A stretch of 64,000 nt of DNA from Pectobacterium punjabense (GTDB lineage Bacteria > Pseudomonadota > Gammaproteobacteria > Enterobacterales > Enterobacteriaceae): assembly GCF_012427845.1 (NCBI RefSeq), contig NZ_CP038498.1:1550001-1614000 (forward strand), read 5' to 3'. How positions within the stretch are numbered: position 1 is the first letter of the stretch; every line of letters begins with the position of its first letter. A program made the translations under genes and the position numbers. Under the pieces are notes generated by a model. The model had not been told where the DNA came from. It did not search any database and saw only the letters and a program-made list of their open reading frames with translations. Below are positions 56,874-64,000 of this stretch, in pieces.

Positions 56874-57656
56874 ATGTTGGCACTTAATCGCATCACAACT
56901 TTGTTGCTGCTCGTTTCTGGCGTCGCGACGTCTGCACAACTGACGGTGAAATCGCCTCAACAGACGATTGCCGTTGTTAAACTGGAAGACGGTACGCGTC
57001 TTGAAAAATTTTACGAACAGGTTCCTTGGCCACAGAACATCAACTGGCGAACGGCGTTTATTTCCGATTTCGCTACGACGCAGAACGTTCGGGCACAGGG
57101 TGACGTTTTGTTGCAAAAACTGGCTGAACTGGAAACGCGCTGGCGTAATTCAGGTGATGGTGATTTGGCCATTTCCGCCTGGCTGTTGAGAAAGGCTATT
57201 AGCCCGATTAATGTGGCAGGCCGTATCCACACAGATTTAGATCCTGACCGTGTGCGTGTTTATATCGAAAATAACCGTCCTTTGGTGGGGGAGTATGCGC
57301 TGTATATCGCGCCCCATGATGACAGACTCTCTCTGATCGGTCTGGTCAATACCTCCGCCGATGTAGGCGAACTGGAAACGTCAGGGAAAGTAGCGCTACA
57401 TGCCGGATGGTCGCTCGAGGATTATCTCGCTGGGCGACGGTTGCTTGCAGGAGCAGATAATAGTTACGGCTATCTGATTGGGGGCAATGGCCAGTGGCGC
57501 AAAGTACCGCTAGCGCTGTGGAACCGTCAGCATAGTGAACCTGCCGCGGGCGAAATGCTGTTTATCGGTTTTGATCCCTCTGTTTTACCTCAGGATATGT
57601 CATCACTTAACGATCAGCTTGCTGACTACCTTGCTAACCGGACCCCACTCGAATGA
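56874..57656 (+). CDS. yjbG: YjbG/GfcC-like capsule assembly protein
   Basis: 260 residues, periplasmic, with a short signal sequence (MLALNRITTLLLLVSGVATSAQ). GfcC-type ubiquitin-like domains are suggested by NNRPLVGEYALYIAPHDDRLSLIGLV and the C-terminal amphipathic segment around PLALWNRQHSEPAAGEMLFIGFDPSVLP. It starts 9 bases after yjbF and overlaps yjbH by 4. Confidence 0.85.
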   Translation: MLALNRITTLLLLVSGVATSAQLTVKSPQQTIAVVKLEDGTRLEKFYEQVPWPQNINWRTAFISDFATTQNVRAQGDVLLQKLAELETRWRNSGDGDLAISAWLLRKAISPINVAGRIHTDLDPDRVRVYIENNRPLVGEYALYIAPHDDRLSLIGLVNTSADVGELETSGKVALHAGWSLEDYLAGRRLLAGADNSYGYLIGGNGQWRKVPLALWNRQHSEPAAGEMLFIGFDPSVLPQDMSSLNDQLADYLANRTPLE

Positions 57657-59776
57657 CCAAGAACAGAAATGTTAAACTAAGCTGTCTGTCGTTGGCGATT
57701 GGCGGCATTTTGAGTGCGCAGGTGATGGCGGCGGAAAGTGAAAGCAACCGCACTGCGACGAACCCGAATCTGCGTTTTCAGCCAGCTGGCGTATCGCAGT
57801 CTGATTTCGGTGGCACGGGATTGTTACAGACACCAACTGCACGTATGGCGGAAACGGGCGAGTTTAGCCTGAATTACCGCGATAACGAAGAATATCGGCG
57901 CTTTTCCATATCCCTTCAGCTTTTTGACTGGCTGGAAACGACGGTGCGTTATACCGATACGCGTACACAGCCATACAGCGGCAGTACCGCTTTTAGTGGT
58001 GACCAAACCCAAAAAGATAAAGGGTTTGATATAAAAGCGAGATTGTGGCAAGAAAGTTACTGGTTGCCGCAGGTTTCCGTGGGACTGCGTGATATTGCGG
58101 GTACAGGGCTATTTGATAGTGAATATCTAGTGGCCAGTAAACGTTTTGGGCCATTTGATTTCACGCTAGGGATGGGCTGGGGCAATATGGCTGAGAGCGG
58201 CAATATTAAAAACCCTGCTTGTTCATTTAAAGCCAGTTTCTGCCAGCGTAGTAGTGGTTTTAAAGCAGGCGGAGGACAGTTTGAGTTTGAAAACTTTTTC
58301 CACGGCCCCGCTGCGTTGTTTGGCGGTATCGAATATCAGACGCCGTGGGACCCGTTGCGCTTAAAACTTGAGTACGACGGTAATGACTACAGCCGTGAAT
58401 TTGCTGGTACTATCAAGCAGGATTCTCCCTTCAACATCGGTGCGGTTTACCGTGTTGGCAATAACCTGGATACCACGCTCTCGTGGCAGCGTGGTAATAC
58501 TCTGATGTGGGGCTTTACCCTACGTACCAACTTTAACAGCCTGAAGCCAAACTACTTAGATGATGCGCCACCGGTGTACGCACCCGTGCAGGATAGTAAA
58601 GGCACCAACTGGCAGCTCGTTTCGAAAGAGCTGAACGATAAGGCGGGCTTTAAGGACGCTGATATCTACGCGGACCAAAAACAGGTCACGATTGTTGCCG
58701 AACAGACAAAATATCGTAGCAGTGAAGAGGCCACACAGCGTGCCGCTACGGTGTTAGCGAACCATGTACCGGGCAGTATTGATGAATACCACCTTGTGCA
58801 GCGCAGCCAGCGTTTGCCTATTGCCAGTACGGAGGTGGATGCCAAGGCCTTCCATCAGGTGAAGCAGGCTGCTACTCCACTCGGCCAACCGGAACCTGAA
58901 ACACATCGCAAAGAACCCGTATCCGACGCGCGTGGTCAGCAGGTGCTGCTCGCGGCACCCGATCGTCTGACGTATTCATTAGATCCGACGCTGACGCAGT
59001 CTTTTGGTGGCCCAGAATCCTTCTATATGTACCAGATTGCGCTGAAAGGTAACGTCGATTACCGCTTAAGCGATCACTGGAGCGTGGGGGGGACCGCAAC
59101 GCTGAATTTGGTGGATAACTACGATAAGTTTAACTATAAAACCCCTCCTGCAGATGGTGCAGCGCTGCCGCGTGTCAGAACCTGGGTACGTGAATACGTC
59201 ACCTCTTCGGATCTTATGTTGACTAATCTGCAATTGACCCGCAGGGATAACCCGGCGCAGGACTGGTATACCCAGGTCTACGGCGGCTATCTGGAAATGA
59301 TGTATGCGGGAGTTGGGTCTGAAGTGCTATATCGTCCGTTCGGTAAGAGCTGGGCGCTGGGTATGGATGTGAACTATGTCAAACAGCGTGACTGGAATGA
59401 CATCATGAGAATGGCCGACTACGATGTGGTGACAGGTCATCTGACCGCGTACTGGGAACTGCCGTTCGTGGAAGGTGCGGTAGCGAAGGTCAGCGTAGGT
59501 CGTTATCTGGCTGGAGATAAAGGGGTGACGATCGATCTGTCTCGCCGCTTTGACAGCGGGATTGTTGCGGGTGCCTTTGCTACCAAAACCAACGTTAGCG
59601 CCGCGGAATACGGTGAAGGGAGCTTTACTAAAGGTTTCTACGTCTCTATACCGTTTGATCTACTGTTTACTGAACCAACGGTGAAACGTGGATCTGTCGG
59701 TTGGGTACCGCTGACGCGTGATGGTGGTCAGATGCTGCAACGCCGCAATCCACTGTATAACGTGACCGACCACTAA
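57653..59776 (+). CDS. yjbH: YjbH/GfcD-like outer-membrane protein
   Basis: 707 residues of the YjbH family, predicted outer-membrane double beta-barrel. The signal peptide spans about residues 1-26 (LSLAIGGILSAQVMAAES). GGTGLLQTPTARMAETGEFSLNY and GWVPLTRDGGQMLQRRNPLYNVTDH at the C-terminus are typical, with many alternating aromatic strands between. It is the last gene of yjbEFGH and presumably helps pass the polymer through the outer membrane; that role is inferred. Confidence 0.9.
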   Translation: MTKNRNVKLSCLSLAIGGILSAQVMAAESESNRTATNPNLRFQPAGVSQSDFGGTGLLQTPTARMAETGEFSLNYRDNEEYRRFSISLQLFDWLETTVRYTDTRTQPYSGSTAFSGDQTQKDKGFDIKARLWQESYWLPQVSVGLRDIAGTGLFDSEYLVASKRFGPFDFTLGMGWGNMAESGNIKNPACSFKASFCQRSSGFKAGGGQFEFENFFHGPAALFGGIEYQTPWDPLRLKLEYDGNDYSREFAGTIKQDSPFNIGAVYRVGNNLDTTLSWQRGNTLMWGFTLRTNFNSLKPNYLDDAPPVYAPVQDSKGTNWQLVSKELNDKAGFKDADIYADQKQVTIVAEQTKYRSSEEATQRAATVLANHVPGSIDEYHLVQRSQRLPIASTEVDAKAFHQVKQAATPLGQPEPETHRKEPVSDARGQQVLLAAPDRLTYSLDPTLTQSFGGPESFYMYQIALKGNVDYRLSDHWSVGGTATLNLVDNYDKFNYKTPPADGAALPRVRTWVREYVTSSDLMLTNLQLTRRDNPAQDWYTQVYGGYLEMMYAGVGSEVLYRPFGKSWALGMDVNYVKQRDWNDIMRMADYDVVTGHLTAYWELPFVEGAVAKVSVGRYLAGDKGVTIDLSRRFDSGIVAGAFATKTNVSAAEYGEGSFTKGFYVSIPFDLLFTEPTVKRGSVGWVPLTRDGGQMLQRRNPLYNVTDH

Positions 59777-59806
59777 TCGCTCTCCGTTCGTTTAGCGTTA
59801 ATCAAG

Positions 59807-59840
59807 CCCGCCATGGCCGAATGCCACGGCGGGTTTTTTT
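59807..59840 (+). terminator. Intrinsic terminator after yjbH
   Basis: CCCGCC-A-TGGC pairs with GCCA-C-GGCGGG (one mismatch) around loop CGAAT, followed by seven T. Confidence 0.9.
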
Positions 59841-60167
59841 GTGCATCTTTGCTTTACAGAGCAATGTCACCATTTAATAACCAATTTGAACTATTTCATT
59901 TGGTTATTGTTTGTATCTTAATCATCAGAAGTCGAAGGTAGAGCCTCAGAGCGTTGATTTATTAGCTGCTTGTAATGTAGCGATTTAATGGCGGATATCG
60001 CGATAGGCTGGGCAATTTTTAAGAAAAAGTGTTTCCTGTGAGTAATGGTTGAAATATTTACGTCATGGAAGATTCATATCGCGAAATCTATTATCTCCTG
60101 CCGCAGTGGCGAAATAAAAACCTAGCCATAGATCTTCATGGTAAGGCTAACAGGAGAGTGCAACCCG
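59841..60167. other. Intergenic region with no assigned feature
   Basis: 327 AT-rich bases between the yjbH terminator and aroQ. A 61-codon open frame starts at 60065 but overlaps aroQ in another frame and has no recognisable product. The aroQ promoter should lie here, but I could not fix it. Confidence 0.5.
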
Positions 60168-60725
60168 ATGAATTTGCCTATTTCCGCTGTTATTTCATTA
60201 GTAATGAGTTCTGCCTGGTGTCTCCCTCTGCATGCTGCCGTGCAGGATAGCTCTCTTGGTATTTATCAATTGATTCAGGAGAGAATGGTGCTCATGAAAG
60301 ATGTTGCGGGGTATAAGGCTCGTCAACATCTACCCGTTGAGGATCTGAAGCAAGAGGAACGTATTCTGAGTAAGGTGCAAGAGCAATCTGTTGCCGTTGG
60401 TTTATTCCCTCAGAGTACACAGCTGTTTTTTACTTCATTAATGAATGCCAGCAAAGCCATTCAGTATCGCTACATGGCGGACTGGCTTGCGACACCGGAG
60501 AACGGTTGGACGCCCCTTTCGTTGAACGACACGATCAGACCCACGTTACTCACGATTGACGACCAACTCTTGGTCAGCATTAAACGTTACCTCTCGGATG
60601 GCGGGCATTTTGCGCCTCAGCAAGAGGACGCTTTTCTTTCTTCTATTAATGTTGAGCATTTGTCACAGAACGACAAACGCCAGATTTATGCGGCATTGAG
60701 TCAAATTGAACCAGACGGCAAGTAG
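60168..60725 (+). CDS. aroQ: Periplasmic (secreted-type) monofunctional chorismate mutase
   Basis: Rearranges chorismate to prephenate. 185 residues of the AroQ-gamma class: a Sec signal peptide (MNLPISAVISLVMSSAWCLPLHAA, cleaved near 24) followed by an all-helical mutase domain. LIQERMVLMKDVAGYKARQHLPVEDLKQEERIL contains the expected Arg39, Lys50, Arg52 and the Glu58/Asp59 pair. The C-terminal helices complete the fold. The ATG at 60168 has AGGAGAG somewhat far upstream; an ATG at 60138 has none. A sedolisin gene follows after 20 bases. Known in Erwinia and Salmonella; the periplasmic role is unclear. Confidence 0.88.
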   Translation: MNLPISAVISLVMSSAWCLPLHAAVQDSSLGIYQLIQERMVLMKDVAGYKARQHLPVEDLKQEERILSKVQEQSVAVGLFPQSTQLFFTSLMNASKAIQYRYMADWLATPENGWTPLSLNDTIRPTLLTIDDQLLVSIKRYLSDGGHFAPQQEDAFLSSINVEHLSQNDKRQIYAALSQIEPDGK

Positions 60726-60745
60726 CTGAGTGGGGGGAGAAGACG

Positions 60746-62362
60746 ATGACTTATCAATTATTGAAAGGGAGCGAGCGCGGACATATCGCTGATGCAGCGT
60801 ACCGCGAACGCTGTAATGTTAATGAAAACATCAGAGTCATGCTGGTGCTGCGTTTTACTATGCCAGATGATGAATATTACACCGAATTGCACGATAGTAT
60901 CGATCCGCAATTTGGCGGGATCAACGCCAACAGGCCGCTGTCGAGAGCCAGTTATGCCAGAAAATTCAGCGCTGATGAGGCCGATATGGAACATGTCCGT
61001 GCGTTTGCACGCCATTATCGGTTATCTATCGAACGTGAACATCCTGCCAGCCGTACCGTCTTTTTAACGGGGAGCGTGGGGCAGATGGAGCAAGCGTTTC
61101 GCGTTAGCTTAGCCCGATATGACCACAAACAGGGAACATTTCGTGGGAGAGCGGGAGGGATTTATCTGCCGGAATATTTACAGGGCGTCGTGATTGCCGT
61201 ACTCGGTCTTGATGACCGTCTGGCAACGAATTGCTGCCTGCATGTGAATGATGCGTTCTCTAATGTGGCAAAACGTCCGTCAGGTTACACGCCGCTAGAA
61301 CTGGCAGAGCATTATCATTTTCCAGAACATGACGGGGCAGGGCAGTGTATCGGCATTATAGAACTGGGGGGCGGATATCACTTACCGCAGTTGAATCACT
61401 ATTTTAAACGCATGGGCGTTAACCCACCGCAGATTGTCGATGTTTGTGTCGGTGGTGCTGCGAATGCCCCTACATCGTCAGATGGCGACAAAGAAGTGAA
61501 CCCCATTGATATTGAAGTACAGATGGATATCGAAATTGCGGGTACGCTGGCACCAGCCGCTAAAATTGTGGTGTATTTTGCCCCGAACACTGATGCTGGG
61601 TTTTTAGAAGCGATCAATGCCGCAATCCATGATGAGAGAAATGCACCGTCGGTGATTTCGATTAGCTGGGGTGGCAGCGAGTCGAAATGGACGGCGCAAG
61701 CATTACAGGTGTTTAATCAGGCTTTTCAAACGGCGGCGGCATTAGGCATTACGGTATGCGTAGCTTCTGGCGATCAAGGGGCGAGTGATGGTGAACCGCA
61801 TGGCGTGCATGTGAACTTTCCTGCGTCCAGCCCCTATGTTTTAGCCTGTGGTGGTACGCGATTGCAAAAAATGCAGGAGGAAATCGCGTGGCACAGCCGA
61901 GATGGTAGTGCCACGGGCGGTGGCACTAGCCAATACTTCGCATTACCCAGTTGGCAGTTAGGGCTGTCTCTGGTCGATAAATATGGTGGCCAGCACTCCC
62001 TGCAATACCGTGGTGTCCCCGATGTCAGCGGCAATGCCGATCCCGAAACGGGCTATCTGGTTGAAGTCAACGGACGGGAAGGCGTGGTTGGCGGAACCAG
62101 TGCGGTTGCGCCGCTGTGGGCTGGTTTACTCGCGCGTATGCTCGCGTTGACCGAGTCGGTATCGCTATTTATTCCCCCGTTGCTTTATCGCAATCGTAAT
62201 AGCTGCAAGGATATCGTGCGGGGAAATAATGGGGCATTTGTCGCTTCTGAAGGGTGGGATGCCTGTACAGGACTGGGGTCGCCAGATGGCGTGAAGTTGC
62301 TGAGGCTGTTGAAGCGGCTCGTCAGACTCAATGGTGCGCGGGACGTTGATGATGGGCGATGA
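60746..62362 (+). CDS. S53 family serine-carboxyl peptidase (sedolisin, kumamolisin-like)
   Basis: 538 residues. An N-terminal pro-domain (about 1-165, with SRASYARKFSADEADMEHVRAFARHYRL) precedes the catalytic domain. The full active site is present: Glu257 and Asp261 in EVQMD, the oxyanion Asp343 in ASGDQG, and Ser452 in GGTSAVAP. The calcium site is DIVRGNNG (Asp489) with EGWDACTGLGSPDG. No signal peptide is visible, so how or whether it leaves the cell is unclear. It starts after GGGGGGAGAAGACG, 20 bases from aroQ, suggesting one operon. Sedolisins work at acidic pH; the target is unknown. Confidence 0.92.
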   Translation: MTYQLLKGSERGHIADAAYRERCNVNENIRVMLVLRFTMPDDEYYTELHDSIDPQFGGINANRPLSRASYARKFSADEADMEHVRAFARHYRLSIEREHPASRTVFLTGSVGQMEQAFRVSLARYDHKQGTFRGRAGGIYLPEYLQGVVIAVLGLDDRLATNCCLHVNDAFSNVAKRPSGYTPLELAEHYHFPEHDGAGQCIGIIELGGGYHLPQLNHYFKRMGVNPPQIVDVCVGGAANAPTSSDGDKEVNPIDIEVQMDIEIAGTLAPAAKIVVYFAPNTDAGFLEAINAAIHDERNAPSVISISWGGSESKWTAQALQVFNQAFQTAAALGITVCVASGDQGASDGEPHGVHVNFPASSPYVLACGGTRLQKMQEEIAWHSRDGSATGGGTSQYFALPSWQLGLSLVDKYGGQHSLQYRGVPDVSGNADPETGYLVEVNGREGVVGGTSAVAPLWAGLLARMLALTESVSLFIPPLLYRNRNSCKDIVRGNNGAFVASEGWDACTGLGSPDGVKLLRLLKRLVRLNGARDVDDGR

Positions 62363-62422
62363 GTTTACATTTCAGGGAATAGAGGGGCAGGAGACAAATC
62401 ATAGTCGGATGAGGTGATTATC

Positions 62423-62484
62423 GGTGATGTTCATCACAGATCGCCCGACCGTGGTTTGAGTCTACCGCAGTTAGCGGATATAAC
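62423..62484 (+). promoter_or_regulatory. CRP site and promoter of the beta-glucosidase gene
   Basis: GGTGA-TGTTCA-TCACA at 62423-62438 matches the CRP consensus (TGTGA-N6-TCACA) with one change. Downstream is -35 TTGAGT at 62456-62461, a 17-base spacer and -10 TATAAC at 62479-62484. The CRP centre would sit about 61 bases before the start of transcription, the classical class I activator position. Confidence 0.68.
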
Positions 62485-62494
62485 CCGATAATAA

Positions 62495-62573
62495 GGACGT
62501 GATCGGGCTAAGGCCCGAGCGAAACCTGATACGAAACATGTTGTGTAAACATGTTCGTATCAGGTTTTTTTTT
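62495..62573 (+). promoter_or_regulatory. Putative PTS antiterminator target (RAT) overlapping a terminator
   Basis: The transcript would begin a few bases upstream. GGACGTGATCGGGC-TAAG-GCCCGAGCGAAACC (62495-62526, written in parts) folds as a short hairpin and resembles the ribonucleic antiterminator of bgl-type operons in its GGA...AAACC ends. Its 3' end overlaps a strong terminator: a 14-bp stem at 62522-62535/62554-62567 extended by 6 bp inside, then nine T. The two folds exclude each other, the BglG/LicT mechanism. No antiterminator gene is in the window. Confidence 0.6.
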
Positions 62574-62627
62574 ACCTAAATCCAGCCCGGTCGCGTGCCA
62601 CCCGTAACATCAGTAATGTTTTGCTGA

Positions 62628-64000
<1,373 letters not shown>

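Noticed and set aside
60065..60250. 61-codon frame just before and overlapping aroQ
   Set aside because: Overlaps aroQ in another frame, and no product is recognisable.

Overview
The window looks like a chromosomal segment of a soft-rot enterobacterium, most likely Pectobacterium or a close relative (Pectobacteriaceae). Three things point there: the gene order gal-modFE-acrZ-modABC-ybhA-pgl and metG/apbC, udk-dcd-asmA, which is Enterobacterales backbone; two non-coding dispersed repeats (1070-1210, 5005-5127) of a kind I recall from Pectobacterium, Dickeya and Yersinia genomes; and a plant-associated right end (secreted chorismate mutase, sedolisin, beta-glucoside hydrolase). The species cannot be fixed from this sequence alone. 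There is no phage, insertion sequence, integrase or CRISPR array.

Layout. 1-7993: galM (cut by the left edge), galE, the molybdate genes modF, modE, acrZ and modABC, with a ModE-type operator before modA. 8175-15036: a sugar-catabolism island between modC and ybhA, relative to the E. coli order. It holds a periplasmic sugar isomerase-like protein, a LacI-family regulator, a Gfo/Idh/MocA dehydrogenase, a cytoplasmic TIM-barrel isomerase, an NHS-family permease and glucokinase, tied together by copies of one palindromic operator (core GTAATCGATTAC). 15105-17584: ybhA, tRNA-Ser(UGA), pgl. 17638-19979: a periplasmic sugar-binding protein paired with an LVIVD beta-propeller, without any ABC permease or ATPase. 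20264-24860: formate dehydrogenase fdoGHI with cysteine instead of selenocysteine at residue 196 and its own ModE-type operator. 25140-31921: metG, apbC, udk, dcd, asmA. 32188-35207: dcuC and yegH.

35426-55377 is the surface polysaccharide locus. It begins with a candidate RcsAB box and a JUMPStart/ops element, then a wecA-like initiating transferase and the Wza-Wzb-Wzc export machinery. A strongly AT-rich cassette follows (about 40.9-50.3 kb): wzx, wzy, glycosyltransferases and the UDP-L-FucNAc genes fnlABC-wbuBC. It closes with rmlDCA on the opposite strand, galF and gnd. The expected product is a Wzy-dependent heteropolysaccharide likely to contain FucNAc and rhamnose. The yjbEFGH exopolysaccharide operon (55836-59776) lies next to it, so two envelope polysaccharide systems adjoin.

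60168-64000: a periplasmic chorismate mutase and an S53 peptidase as a tight pair, then a GH1 6-phospho-beta-glucosidase (cut by the right edge) behind a CRP-type promoter and an apparent PTS antiterminator target overlapping a terminator. The strongest candidates for something not well described are the LacI-controlled sugar oxidation island, the orphan binding protein/LVIVD pair, and the chorismate mutase/sedolisin pair.
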